NCBI GenBank assembly: GCA_019914995.1
Contig: CM034143.1
Location: 3,474,501-3,538,500, forward strand
Length of the DNA: 64,000 nucleotides
Origin: Acanthochlamys bracteata
Taxonomy: Eukaryota; Streptophyta; Magnoliopsida; Pandanales; Velloziaceae
Reading direction: 5' to 3'
The notes below the pieces were generated by a model, which saw only the letters and a program-made list of their open reading frames with translations, did not search any database and had not been told where the DNA came from. Position 1 is the first letter of the stretch. Each line of letters begins with the position of its first letter. This document shows positions 23,870 through 36,000 of the stretch, in pieces. Position numbers and translations under genes: made by a program.

Positions 23870-24434
23870 TAGGGGTGCAATTTTCGACCAGATCCGAAAA
23901 TCTGAACCGAAATCGATCTGAAAAAGTCGGGTTCAAATTAAGCTTTAACCGGATTCGGGTCAATTTCGGGTCGACCTAAAAATGACCCGAAAACTTAAAT
24001 AGATTCGGTTCGGATTTCGAATAATCCGAAATTGATTCGTTTAATCCGTATAACTATTTATATAATAGATATTACTTAAAATTTAAGAATAATAGTAAAG
24101 AATTTTAATTATATATATATTTCTTAACTTATCTTAATTTAACTAAATTTTACTTAATTTATAAATTTTATCAAAATTAATATTTTTTTAGATATATCAT
24201 AATTAATAATTTTTATAAATTATTATTAGAAATTACTATTTATAATTTTATTTTAATAATTTTAATTATTAAATGGGTAAATCAGAATTTTATCCGATTA
24301 TTAAATAAATTAAATTAGGGTTGACAATTTTGACCTAAATAAATAAATGAATCAGATTAAAATTAAACAATTTTGACTCGGTTATTTATATAGGTCTATC
24401 CGGAACCAAACTAAGAATCCGAATTGCCACCCTA
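23870..24434. mobile_element. hAT-type MITE
   Basis: A 565-bp element with a perfect 8-bp target duplication gatgtata (23862-23869 and 24435-24442). Ends are TAGGGGTGCAATTTTCG and, on the opposite strand, TAGGGTGGCAATTCGG. In inverse orientation its sequence parallels 6592-7112 over most of the length, including shared core blocks such as attattaattatgatatatc. Confidence 0.92.
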
Positions 24435-24442
24435 GATGTATA

Positions 24443-25265
24443 GCATAAATAACCACAAAAAAGCATAGGTAGTGGGACTGGTAAAAGAAACTAATATAAG
24501 ACAAATTTGGTGTTGTAATCGCTTAAGGGAGAAGTTAATTATTTAATTATTTCTTTAATTAGATTTTAGAAATTTCTAAACTAATTTTATTTTAATTAGA
24601 TTCAGTATCATCTTGTTAACTTATTAATTGTTTTCAATTGAAATTTTATTAGGATTAAGAATGTTTCTATTTAGAGGGATACAACTATGCAAGACTTTAA
24701 GACAAACACTTGAATTTGATTATTTTCTATTGAGAGTTATTTGGATCTGTTCTTTTTTTTTGTGAATGGAGTGTTTAATTATGTTTTGCGTTTGCACAAT
24801 CTATACTATTAATTTATAAAATCAATGTAAAAAAGAAAAACATAAGCAACAATTGATCCTTTAGTTGCATAGTTAATAAATTCTTGCATATTTCAAAAAA
24901 ATTTGCATATAAATCATGAATTCTCATCAAAATTCTTCCCGAATTTTATTGTAGGTTGCCTACTTTTAAGAAAATGATTCATAAAATTCACGAGATCTTC
25001 ATGAAAATTGTCTTTAATCCACCAATTTGGGCCAGTGACTTAACTCTACATCATTAGGAGGCAGTATGAGTAAGCTTAGTTAATAGCTAATTTTGTTGGT
25101 CTTCGACGACAATCGGCGATGCTTAAAATGAAAACTTTTTCAGAATATGAATTTATTTTTGAGATTTAAGATGTATGTTTAATTTCTTATCCAAATAATA
25201 ATAAAATTTATATATTTAAAATTTTATATTATATAATTGAAGTATATTTAAAAATTAAAAAAATT
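24443..25265. other. No gene seen
   Basis: AT-rich sequence with only short, unrecognised frames. Confidence 0.5.
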
Positions 25266-26273
25266 CTCTATTAAAGGAGTGCATTTGGGAGAAGCCTTCC
25301 AAACTTAACAACAAGAAAGCACCACACACTAGGGGTGGCAATTTGAGTTAATAGATCGATTTCGGGTGACACATTTAATAACTGAGTCAAATTCAATCCT
25401 AACTCAATCTATAAATTTATACAGATCAAAATTGTCAACCCTGATTCAACATATTAATAATCGAATAAAATTCGAGTCGACTCATTTAATAATTAAAATT
25501 ATTAATTTTTAATTCTATATTTTTAAGCTTCACCGAAATTATAAATTAGTTGGAATAAAAGTGTACAATATTTTTAGTGACGAGATATAGTAAATGTCCG
25601 TCAAAATGTGTATTTTTTAGTATCTTCATTGGTCCTTAAAATATCCAATAAAAACTTCTAGTTTTATTTTTTAAAAATATGTAGTGACAGCTGAAATTTT
25701 ATGATTACTAATAATTTTAGATAAAAATTTTGATAAACATAGCTATCTAACAAAATTTCAATAAAATCTTTATACGAAATCTAAATTTGTCATTAAAAAA
25801 TACCAACATAGTAATACTTTTGATAATATTATTCTCATCTCACTATTTTACTGAAATATAAAATAAATGATTAATTATCTAAATATAATTTAATAAGAAA
25901 TTATTATCATCGATTATTTTATTGTCAATATTCTGTTATACGATAAGACAAACCAAGAGTTCTTTCAAAATATAGCAATTTGGATTTGTGAGTCAATTTC
26001 GAATTTACTCGGATCGACCTATTTAATAGTCAGGTTAAAGTTGTTCAATCCTAATCTAATTCATATATTTAATAGGATCAAATTTCTAATCCTAATTCTA
26101 ATTAAATAGGTCAATTTTAAATTGAATTTTCGAATCAGGTCATATATTGTCACCCTTACCATACACTATGATCTTACTCTTAAATGTGACCAAAAAAAAT
26201 CTCTATTAAAGGAGTGCGTTCGGGAGAAGCCTTCCAAACTTAACAAGAAAGCACCACACACCATGATCTTACA
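25266..26273. repeat. Tandem duplication of a roughly 75-bp segment, split by a MITE
   Basis: The segment beginning CTCTATTAAAGGAGTGC and ending CACCACACAC-ATGATCTTAC occurs as copy 1 (25266-25329, continued at 26167-26179) and copy 2 (26201-26273). The copies are about 93% alike. Copy 1 is interrupted by the MITE at 25330-26158, so the duplication most simply predates the insertion. Confidence 0.8.
25330..26158. mobile_element. hAT-type MITE, long form
   Basis: An 829-bp element with ends TAGGGGTGGCAATTTG and ...ATTGTCACCCTTA. The target duplication ccacacac / ccatacac matches at 7 of 8 positions (25322-25329 and 26159-26166). The centre (about 25556-25950, containing gacgagatatagt and tgacagctgaaattttatgatta) is shared with 63306-64000 but absent from the short members. 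A second copy of the terminal-type sequence starts near 25974, so the long form may have arisen by internal duplication or nesting. Confidence 0.88.
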
Positions 26274-26278
26274 GAAGG

Positions 26279-27405
26279 GGCGTTTGGAATTGCTTATGAA
26301 ATAAAGTTTTTCTAAAATAGAGAATATTTTTATTTTTTTTGAAAAACGAGCTCTATTTTTATTTACTTCTAAAAAAATAATAAAAATATGTAATAAAAAA
26401 ATCTCATTAAGTAGAATTTTTCTATATTTTCTAAAATTTTAAATAAATTTTTTATATACTTATAAAATATGTATTAAAAACGTAAAATGGAGAAAAGTTG
26501 AAAAGAGCTTAAAAATGTGACGAGAATAGTAAGTACTGCAATTTCTTGTGCATTTGTGGGGAAGTCTTCATGCTCATAATACACTTATGCGGTTAAAATC
26601 AATTTTAAGTCAATAATGTTGCTGCAGTATCTAGACAAACTTACAAATTCAAATTCCACTTGAAAATCAAACAAAACTATGGTACAATTTGGGAAAGCTT
26701 AGGGAGTGCTTTTCATTTCAAAAAAATGTATCACATTTTTTAATAAATTTTTTTACAATCTTTTACAAAAAAAAATTAATTTTAAAATTATAGAAAAATA
26801 AATTTCGTACATTCTCTATATGCATATTTTTTATTATTTTTTGAAATAAAAAAAGTCAAATTCATTTCTAAATGATCTTTAAAATATTTTTTATTTTAAA
26901 ATTTTATTATCTCATAAGCACTTTTAAATATCTCCTATATCATTGAAGGGCAGGTATAAATATTTAGCAATTATGTTCTTATTATTCTCTACTACCTCAA
27001 CTTTCTGAATTTACAGACTCTTTTTTTTCGCTGTTTGCCGTATTTTACGGAATTTCGAATTTTATCCACACGCCAATCGCTGGAACGGATGAATTTTTGA
27101 CTATGCGCAGTTAAAAATGTTTACAATTTTCTATTAAATATATTTAAGCATAATCAATTACTATAAACTAAAATAAGTGAGATTTACATATAAGAATTAA
27201 AAGATGCTCAGTTATTTTGAAAATATTTAGGTAACTTCATATTTGAAGCTGACAATAATTATCATTCATTTAATACAATACATCTAAATGCAAATAGTAA
27301 GCATTTGTAATTGACTTCAACCGTACAGGATTCAAATCCAATTCTCTTGCTGCATAGGTGAATCCCCAGCAACTAGAACTTCTACCGAAACTACTTCTAA
27401 TTAAA
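26279..27405. other. AT-rich region with MITE-like ends; 3' flank of the SABATH gene
   Basis: At 26279 the sequence GGGCGTTTGGAATTGCTTATG resembles the end of a MITE family also suggested at 31724 and 32542. A second AT-rich segment at about 26708-26940 has loosely inverted ends (agggagtgctttt / aaaagtgcttat...). No coding region is seen before the methyltransferase stop codon at 27406-27408. Confidence 0.4.
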
Positions 27406-27765
27406 CTAGTCAGTGCGGTTTATTAGTGATATTACAAGATGCATCAGTTTGACCTTTTCCTTCAACAAGTGGTGTGCAAGAATTTCAGCATATCTTGTAA
27501 ATAAACCATCCATGATGGCTGTTCCGAAATGACTAGCAAGAATAGGCTCTAAAGCTGCTCTTGTGGACTTCGCAAAATTATTAGCACAAATGACATTGTC
27601 AAGACTTTGATCCCAGCGATCAAATGAGCCAACAGTAGATTGAAATATTTCCAGATGATCCAGATGAAATGAACCTTCTCTGTCAATTACTTCCTGTACT
27701 TCTTCTACACATGGTGCATAAATCGGTAAGTTAAAGGTGTGAACTTTTGACTCTTCAATCAAACC
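27406..27765 (-). CDS. SABATH exon 4
   Basis: 119 codons plus stop after gttcag|GGTTTGATT. Contains [18 protein letters not shown], the EGSF segment, and the C-terminal [19 protein letters not shown] and KLMHLVISL blocks typical of the family end. Confidence 0.93.
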   Translation of the reverse strand, partial: GLIEESKVHTFNLPIYAPCVEEVQEVIDREGSFHLDHLEIFQSTVGSFDRWDQSLDNVICANNFAKSTRAALEPILASHFGTAIMDGLFTRYAEILAHHLLKEKVKLMHLVISLINRTD

Positions 27766-30700
27766 CTGAACAGTTCATAAAGCAATTACAAATGGGTTAC
27801 TTGGGAAAATATTACATAAACTGATGCACATTTCGACATATTATACCTACATACTAGCAAATGATGAAATATATGTGTATTTTAACTTTTACCTCTGAGA
27901 CTAAATCTTCAAATGCTTCGGCCAGTGACTCTGCAGCATTATGGTATTTACTGTCCAAGATATCCTTATCATCCCTAGTGACAACTGTCAGGACCATTCT
28001 TCCTCCAGGGACTAGTTCCTCCCCACGAAACTTAAGAAATTTAGTGAAATCCCTTTGGAACTGATCTGAGTATGCCTCTGAGATGTATGGATTGCTTGAT
28101 TTTGTTACAGTGATGTATTTCTTGTTTAAAGTTCTAAATTCATCGTTTTCAAGATTTTGAGGAACCTATATAAGTAGAATAACTTTCAAGATAATAGGTA
28201 GCCAAACTACACGTAACAACAAGCTCACATATGCAACAATATGGAAAAACTAAATACATGTAATTTTGTGGCTATATTGCATTTACAAAGGCTAGAGGTG
28301 CGTACCTGGGAAAGCCAATGAATGCTAGATGAAGAGTGTATGAAGTGAATACTACTCCTTAAGAATAGTCTGTTATAAAAAGAACCAGCCACTCCAGCAA
28401 CATAAAATGGTACGAAGTTACCTCCTTTCATTTCTTTAACTTTTTCCTTGTAGGAAGAAAGAGTGATAAAAATTGAGTTGAAGTCGTTTTGTGGGAGGTC
28501 ATTCAAGAAAATTTGGACCTCTGGCATTTGAATCTTGAGTTGATGGCAGCTGCTCTGGATGACGTCAATAATTTCAGTCATCACAGTGAATGTGTTTGGC
28601 CCAGAAGAACAGCCAAGATCAGACACAACCAAGTTTGTTGGTAGAAGAGTGCCACAGATACTAGACATGGCTTCTCTTATAAAAGGATTTGCTTTTGATA
28701 TAATATTTTCCTAAAAAGATGAAATTATTGATCATCAAACACCATAAAGGATAACAATGGACAGGACAAGTTATGGAAGATAAACAAAAAGTTTGACTGA
28801 CTTGACGTTGTTTGATGTATATTTAAAATGATAGACTATAAATAGTTCATGTAAAATCTATTGTTTGTAAGTGTACTATTTGTTTTTTAATATTAGAAAA
28901 TTTTTTATAAAAGATCCTTAATGGTATTTAAAAAGTTTTTTATATAATTTATCGGTATGTGAAATCTTACGACTTTAAAATTCTAATTTTATGATTATAC
29001 TCAAATGTAACGATCCTATCTAAGATTTCGATTTTGACAACCTTTCATATACTTACAAAAATATGGCCTGAAATTTCTATTGAATTTATTGATGGGCTTC
29101 CACTCTCCAATGGCAAAGATGTTATCTTAGTGGTAGTCCACAGACTGTCCAAGTATTGCCCATTTTCTACCATTAAAACATCCATACACCGCACCCACTG
29201 TGGCAGAAATTTTTACAAGAGGGTTGTTTGTCTCCAAATTTGCCCATCGTCTATTGTATTGGATGATGATCCTCTTTTTCCTTAGTGCAGTTTGGAAGGA
29301 ATGACATAGACTACAAGGCACATCACTGCACTTTAGTTCAGCCTATCATCCACAAACAGATGGCCAAATGGAAGTCGTGAATCATGGCCTCGAGACATAT
29401 CTAAGATGTTTCGTTGGCGGCTAAACAAATGGATGAGCTATCTTCAATGGGCAGAATTTTCCTATAACACTAGCATACATTCTTCCACAAAAGTCTCACC
29501 TTTTGAAAGCTGTTTACAACTGCCCACTGCCTCCTCTGGTGTCCTTCTCTTCGGTCCGGTTCAGCTGGACAGTATAGGTGCTCAACTTCGCCAATGAAAT
29601 CCTACGGGCATTATGCTAATCACCACTTGTAGGGCTTAAAACCGCATGAAACAGATGGCGGATAGGCATCACTGCAACAAGAAATATCAGCCTGGGGTTT
29701 GTGTTTTCTTAAAGCTACAACCACATCGCCAATGCTCGGTGGTATCCCGCTCTCATTCTAAACTGAGGCAGCAGCTACTATGGAACATTTGTGATTTTGG
29801 AGGCTGTTGGACCAGTAGCATATAGGCTAGACCTTCCAGCAGGTGCACGTATCTACCCTGTCCTCCATGTCTCACAATTAAAGGATGCACGTTCCATTCC
29901 GTGGGTCTACCTCTTCACTGGTTACACATGGGGCTGCCCTTCCTTTGCCTTGCCTTGACGATGAGTCGCATTTTCAAGGGGAAGGGAATGATATACTTCA
30001 TGAGAACATGCGGTCAGCAAGAACTCAGAGAACTCAGCATCTATCAACTAGGTGCACAACATGTGCCGGGTGCAACCTCTAAGTGCCTTAGAGGCAGTTG
30101 ATTCCTTAGGGGACTCGGTAAGGACTTAGGCACCTCTAGGTGGCTCAGATGTAGTTGAGTCTATATTGTAGGATTCTACTTTATCAGCTAGTGTAAATTG
30201 TCAGGTGGAATTCTATTAGGAGAAAAATTCCTTAGATAGTTCACGGTAGCTAGAGCACTACCAGGAAAGGAAGTCTTATAGCTAGCCATTAATAACCCCT
30301 TGCATGATGTACTAATCATCAAGAAGAAATAATGAAATCGTTTTTATCTTCATTAGGCTAGCCACATTAGTTTTAAGTTCAGCGCCAGTGCATCACAACT
30401 TACTACCAAATGAATTTGTTTTGAGCAATTCATTTATTCGTTTTATGAGATGTTACTCTTGTATAAAAGTAAGATCTATGAATCCAAAAGCCCTATTTCC
30501 AATTGTGGTTTGTGTCTTATGAGTAGAAAATGCCCATTGGATCTTTAGATAATCCATCTCGTGAAAACTATATACTGTTGAATGACGACCTTGAACTTCA
30601 TAACTGTTCCTAACATTTTCTTGGTGATGATATTATCTATATCCAATCGTACTCTTCCAAGCTGGCAACCTCATTCTTCTTCTTCAGCTGCTAACTGCCA

Positions 30701-31095
30701 GGCTCAGAACTTTTGACGAACACCTTCTCTGCCTTGTTAACTTCCTTTTTGCCAGTCAAATTCTTGCCAGAATTCCTCCAGCGACATGAAAACTCGCTCT
30801 TGTTAATTCATGTAAAAAGCTACTAGGGAGAAACCCAACATTTAACGACCCTTCCAGTCATATAGTTCAATCTAATTCATGTAAAAAGCTAGATATACAA
30901 TCCCATCTATGGTTCCCACAACTCTAATACTAAAGAAAGAAAGGTCTCTAGTATGTACAATAGAACACTCTACTACTTCTGAAAAACAGAACAAATTTTA
31001 CTTCTAAGAAATAGAGAGACCTGTATCTTGGAGTTGGAGGAATAGCTGTTTTCTCCAGAGCCTTCAACCATGTGAAGCACTTCATCCACCTTCAT
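27406..31095 (-). CDS. SABATH-family S-adenosylmethionine-dependent methyltransferase, four exons, apparently intact
   Basis: Enzymes of this family transfer a methyl group from S-adenosylmethionine to a carboxyl group (salicylate, jasmonate, benzoate, farnesoate) or a ring nitrogen (xanthines) in the cytosol. Exons on the minus strand are 31095-31021, 28710-28306, 28165-27893 and 27765-27406. Together they encode 370 aa, a normal family length. All junctions are GT-AG, in phase 0, and at the usual family positions (after KIQ, after WLSQ, before GLIEE). Motifs: [12 protein letters not shown] near the N-terminus, motif [13 protein letters not shown] (residues about 55-66), [30 protein letters not shown] (150-160), [11 protein letters not shown] and a C-terminal [11 protein letters not shown]. 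Gln25, which contacts substrate in salicylate methyltransferase, is present. Where that enzyme has a Tyr (its Tyr147, in SSYSLMW) this protein has Ser153. The substrate cannot be assigned. Intron 1 (2.3 kb) contains transposon debris. Confidence 0.93.
27893..28165 (-). CDS. SABATH exon 3
   Basis: 91 codons after atatag|GTTCCTCAAAAT. Covers [20 protein letters not shown], the family's [20 protein letters not shown] block and the helical [14 protein letters not shown] end. The donor is GAG|gtaaaa. The introns on either side are 140 bp and 127 bp. Confidence 0.92.
28306..28710 (-). CDS. SABATH exon 2
   Basis: 135 codons after ctttttag|GAAAAT. Contains methyl-donor motif I ([10 protein letters not shown]), the LNDLP-NDFN motif and GSFYNRLF, and ends HWLSQ|gtacgc. 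Confidence 0.92.
28867..29044. repeat. MITE remnant (CAAGGTTGTCAAAATCG family) in SABATH intron 1
   Basis: The segment aligns along its length with the reverse complement of 41147-41330. Shared blocks include agatccttaatggtatt, aagttttttata, atttatcggtatgt (atttatcagtatgt in the other copy), caaatgtaacgatcct and aagatttcgattttgacaacctt. Only one terminus is present, and it abuts gypsy integrase sequence. Confidence 0.75.
29045..30400 (+). mobile_element. Ty3/gypsy chromovirus-type fragment in SABATH intron 1, broken
   Basis: Integrase-like sequence ([20 protein letters not shown], about 29080-29140; later HPQTDGQ and [15 protein letters not shown]), then a segment with [10 protein letters not shown] typical of the region before a chromodomain, then probable 3' noncoding or LTR sequence to about 30400. 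It lies opposite to the direction of the methyltransferase gene. It is a 5'-truncated fossil with several breaks, and both limits are approximate. Confidence 0.8.
30401..31020. other. Remainder of SABATH intron 1, no gene seen
   Basis: A short direct repeat containing gttaattcatgtaaaaagct / ctaattcatgtaaaaagct occurs near 30804 and 30873. Otherwise no recognisable content. Confidence 0.45.
31021..31095 (-). CDS. SABATH exon 1
   Basis: 25 codons from the ATG at 31095 ([20 protein letters not shown]...KIQ). The exon matches the conserved family N-terminus that covers the methyl-donor and substrate pocket. The donor is CAG|gtctct. The ATG is chosen because the family starts 6-8 residues before the LHM motif and no alternative start upstream is needed. 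Confidence 0.9.
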
Positions 31096-31722
31096 CTTGG
31101 TGATGCTTCTTAGTCTCTCACTTCACTTGTTGCCTGTAGCACTTGGCTGCAAACCGTCTACCTTGAAAGAGAACTCATCTGAAATTCTTATCGATTGGAA
31201 AGTTTTCCATTTTCCATATTTAAGCAGCAGTTCAGTCAAAGTTGGAAATTTCTTCTGAAGAAAATTTGCAAGTACTTTTTACTCTTATGGGTTTTGCGCG
31301 TCTGTATCTACACATAATTTCTTTTTGGTTTATGTGCGGATAACTTGTATATTTGAATCACCACTGGTTCTATTTTTTTTTCTAAATTTGAAATTATATA
31401 ATTTATATATTTTAATTATCATTTTAAATTTATGTTTAACATTAAATTTTATTTTATCAAAATTGAACTTTATATTTTACTTCAATTATTTACTATTTTA
31501 AATTCTATTTATACCAAAAATTTATTTTTTATTAAAATTTAATTTTTATAAAACTTAATTTTATAAAATTTATTTATTATATAATTAAAAAATATCTTCG
31601 ACTAACTGTCGTCACTTGACAAGAACCCTGTACTTATTAATACCTAGATCTACAAATCTATTTACATTGGGCATCTATTTGGTGCTATAGTGCAGGTCTT
31701 CGCTCAGTACTCAAAAGGCTGG
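31096..31722. promoter_or_regulatory. Upstream region of the SABATH gene
   Basis: The first 200 bp upstream (31096-31300) are of mixed composition and probably hold the 5' leader. Beyond 31370 the sequence is strongly AT-rich. I cannot pick a TATA box or any specific regulatory element with confidence. Confidence 0.35.
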
Positions 31723-31723
31723 G

Positions 31724-32542
31724 GCGTTTAGCATTGTTATCACAAAAATAATTTTTTTAATTTTTTATTTCATATTTTTTTTATAAATATTTAAAAAATT
31801 TATTTAAATTTTAAAAATTATAGAAAAATTTATATAATAAAATTTTTTATGCTTATTTTATTATTTTTTTAAAATAAAAAATAGAATTCGTTTTTAAAAA
31901 AATAAAAATAATTTTTATTTTAAAAAAATTTTATTTCAAAAGCATTTTTAATATTACTTACGCAATTTATTTCATTTGTGTAATTATTTTTAAATTTAAA
32001 CTCGTAGATGTGGTACACGTCACAAAATATTATATATATAACTTTTTATTTTTTAAATTGGAAAGTAAATTCATATTTTGCAAACTTTCTATTAAAATTT
32101 ATTTTCAATAAAAATATTTATTATATACAATATTAAAATGAGTCTTTAATTTTTCCACATAGTATTTTTAAAGCTGCATGTGGTATGGTCCATTAACCTC
32201 TCAGAACTTTCTATAATCTTCAGCTACGTATTGAAACCTCGGAAAAAAGATAAAGAAAATACCATATTACTCTTCGGCCAAAGAAGAGAATTGAGTTATA
32301 CATTTGAAAGTATTTTTAGAATAGAATTTTTATAAAATAAAAATATTTTTATTATTTTTAAAAAATCAAAATTTATTTTTTTATTAAAAAATAATAAAAA
32401 TAAATAATAAAAAGATCACGTATAATTTTTTTATTTTTTTTAAAATTTTAAATAAATTTTTTAAATATTTATAAACAATATATTAAAAGATATGAATAAA
32501 AAATTAAAAAGTTGTTTTTGGCTTAAGCAATGCCAAATGCCC
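31724..32542. mobile_element. MITE-like AT-rich element(s) with GGGCRTTTRGCATTG ends
   Basis: GGGCGTTTAGCATTGTTATC at 31724 and, inverted, GGGCATTTGGCATTGCTTAA ending at 32542 form plausible terminal inverted repeats about 820 bp apart. No target duplication is visible, and the interior could be two abutting elements of one family. Confidence 0.45.
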
Positions 32543-33015
32543 GTTAGAGAATTAAATTCAAATGTAACTTTGAGGTTAGTAAACTCTAGAAAGGAAACTT
32601 TTTGAGTGAGCTAGGAGGGTATCTAGAAAAAAAGTGTTTTTGGAAATTGATTGAGATAGTTGAGCTATGGATAGACGAAAATGCCTTCATTAATGTTGGT
32701 TATAGGAAAAGATTCATTTATAAGGGGTCTTCGGATAAAACTTATTTGGGATTTAGAGGGTTTTTGGGTATAGTTGAAAGATCTTAATCGAATCACTACT
32801 GATTTAGAAACTATCGATTCAGAAAATAAATTGGTTCGATTTTATAGATAAATCGTTCCTGCAATTGATATGGTGATACCTAGCTCAATTCATTGTTTTT
32901 AGATTAATCTATTCAACCGGATTGAACGGGTCAAATATATATTGAAAAAAAATTTAGTTAAATTTTTTATCTTAATCTTATCATCTTCAGCATTTTCATC
33001 TTCTCAGGTCTTATT
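32543..33015. other. Unassigned sequence with a 61-codon frame
   Basis: A plus-strand frame at 32602-32787 (contains YLEKKCFWKLIEIVELWIDE) is open, but I recognise no family and see no gene structure around it. Confidence 0.35.
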
Positions 33016-36000
33016 TGTTACCGAAACCTTTGAAATATTAACTTAAGAAAAGGGGAGGGGGGTAAATTGAATTAAGACAAATTTAAAACTAAAACATTAC
33101 ACTATTTGCAATTCAGTCAATAACAGTTAGCAATTTGTTGACGGTAAGGTTGCTGCAATAAAACTGAATATGAATAGTAAGTTGCACTATAAATTTTAAC
33201 ACATAAAAATTTTTAAACAAAGCAAACACAAGTTCTAACAGATGCAAACCAAACAGCACACCAAGAAACTTTTCACATGGTTCGGCACTGTGGTACCTTG
33301 TAAGAAAAATTCAGAATTAGAATCACTAACCTTATTGTCCGAACCACTATTAGTTATGAAACATAAGTCCGCTACTTCATTTTCTAACTTAGTTACATCT
33401 GATGAAGATGAGTCTTCATAACTCCAAGTAGCCACTGTCTTCTTTTTCTTGCAGTCCCGTTTCTTATTTTTCCAGAAAAGGACATTCATAGTAGTAATGT
33501 CATGGTATCTTGCAGCGATAACAATTGTTCTCTTAGTCATAATTGACTTTTTGTCTTTCTTCTTTACTTTTCTTTCCACTTATTTCTTCTCAAAGAATTC
33601 TTGAATTTCCTGATTAACATATTATATTATAATTTTCATTAGAAAAAGAAAGTGCATACCAAATCATTAATTTTCAAAGCCCAAAACTAATGGTCCTTCT
33701 TTATCCTTTCCAAAGACAGCTCTTTCGTCATTAGCATGCATATAAGCTCATCCAACGACATGTTAGGAAAATTTTGTTCTCTTCAATTGGATTCACCTTT
33801 AAGCTATAGCAAGGAAGGATAGCTTGCATAACTTTCTACTTAATCTTTATTTCTGAAAATCTTACCAAGATTTTTCAAAGGGTTAATAATTTTACTAAAA
33901 CGAGTGCACATTTGAGTAGTGAGTTCTCCCTTCCACTTTGAAAAGTTTGAAATCATGAATAAGAAGATTCATGCAAGTCTCCATTACATGAGTGGTTCCT
34001 TCATGAGTAACCGCTAACTCATCCCATATCTCCTTTGCTATGGTACATAAGCAAATACGGTTAAGTCACTATGATTTAAAGTATAATATAATAAGTTCAT
34101 TACATGAGCAGTTAAAGAGAGAGATTTTCTATTATTATTATCATATTCTGAGGGAAGCTTGAGTGCCACGACTCCTTTTATATCAATCTTCGTTGAATTA
34201 TCGACCCCTTACGGCTCATATTTCATAACATGTAATCTGTAAGTTGGATGAATATTATCATTTTGATATTTCATTTCCAAAATTAAAACCATCTTACAGT
34301 GGTGGTTGAGTTGATGATCTTTCTTCAAATGCAACAACATATGTGCTTGTCATTTTGATCTTTCCTCTAATACTTGTTAGTCCTTATTAAATATAGACCC
34401 ATTCTGATACCAATTGTTAATAAAACTGATGAAAAATTAACTCAAAAGAGAGAGAGGCAGGAGGTGAATTGAGTTAGGCAAAAAACTAAAATGTTCACTA
34501 TTTGTAATTTAGTTACAGAATTACTAATAATTAGTTGATTGTAAGGTTGCTACAGCGAAACTAAATGTGAGCAGTAACCCGCACAAAAAATATTAGCACA
34601 TAAAACTTAAATAAAGTGCACCAATACTAACAGAAGCAAACCAAACATAACCGAGAACTATTACGTGGCTCGACACTGCGGTACCTACGTCCACGTCACT
34701 TGAAACCTCAAGTGAAAATTATTGATGTTAATCCAACATACAATCACCAAGATTTGATGTTTCGTGAAACACTTCAGCCTCAAGCAGAGTCTTCATGCAA
34801 AGACAACTCACCATAGCCTCGTCGACTTTTCAAAGTACCTCTGATTGCAAAGTGCATGCCTTCGCAAAGGCCTAGCATAAACCAACTATCCTATATCTTG
34901 ATTAGCCCACCCGAAAACTCGTAAGTTCTCATACAACCTTCTCTCAATGTTACAGATTGAATCCGTTTAGCACACATGATCTCTCTTACAACAAGATCTA
35001 TTCTCATTACAAGAAAGCTCAAGGGAATCACACAAAAGAAACGAAAACGGAATGCTCTATATAAAGCCACGATTTTGAAGATGCTCCCTTTCTAGGGTAG
35101 CAATAGTTTAGCTCGATTTGCTTAATATTTCTTACTGTCTTCAATGCCATAGCTATTTAGTGATGTCTCTTCCTTAATCTAAAATCAGATCAACATCAAT
35201 AATTTGAGCTTCCAATGGCTAGGAGGAATGCAAGGCTTGGATGAAATCAGAATGGCTACTTTGAAGATTTTTTTCTGTAGGCTTTCTTCCTATGGATTTA
35301 TCTGATTTATTTCTGTAATACATGTTGGTCTTTGAAAGAAACCTTCTATTATGTCTTAGGAAGAAGTCTTCAAAATTTCAGATCAATCGGGCGTCATTTG
35401 ATGTCTCAAAATAATCTAATGATGCAAGATGTCATAAAGGGTTTTCCCTGCTACCATGTTATCCAAATTTTGTGGAAGATTTTTTCTAATAACCAATATG
35501 ATCTCTTTGCAAGAAAATAATCTTCAGACTATTCTCTTTAATCTATATATAAAATCATATCCAATTTCAGATGTAAGATATGAGGATTTGAATTAGATTG
35601 GGTAGAAACTGTATGCATGTTGCATTCTTTCCATCTTTGTAAATTTATCAAATATTCTACAATATTCTCTCCTAATTTGCAAACAAGTATATTGAAACTG
35701 TTATAGAGATATTTTTCATCTTGTAAAATTAACTGCAACTAGTTGGCACGTCCAAAGAAATTGAAACATGTTCGGTCACAAATTCAACACTTGTTTTGTT
35801 CGATCGGAAGCCAAGCTTGTCCAGCCAGTTGATAATTTTCTTAAACTTCGTTAGTGGAGATTATTGGCTCAAGTTTTCATTCTAGATACTTATAGATGTT
35901 AACTTTCATTAGCAAAAAAGGTCTCCCAAAAGTGGCTCAGCTGAAAATTATTGAGCTTGCACATTGTTGTCCTAATCGGGTTTGACCACACGAGTTCTAT

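Noticed and set aside
28225-28668. SABATH protein starting at the internal ATG at 28668
   Set aside because: The frame runs upstream without stops to a good acceptor at 28711-28712, and an in-phase first exon with the conserved family N-terminus exists at 31021-31095.
27406-31095. Naming the SABATH gene as salicylate, jasmonate or caffeine-type methyltransferase
   Set aside because: Pocket residues do not match any one of these cleanly and no phylogeny can be run here.
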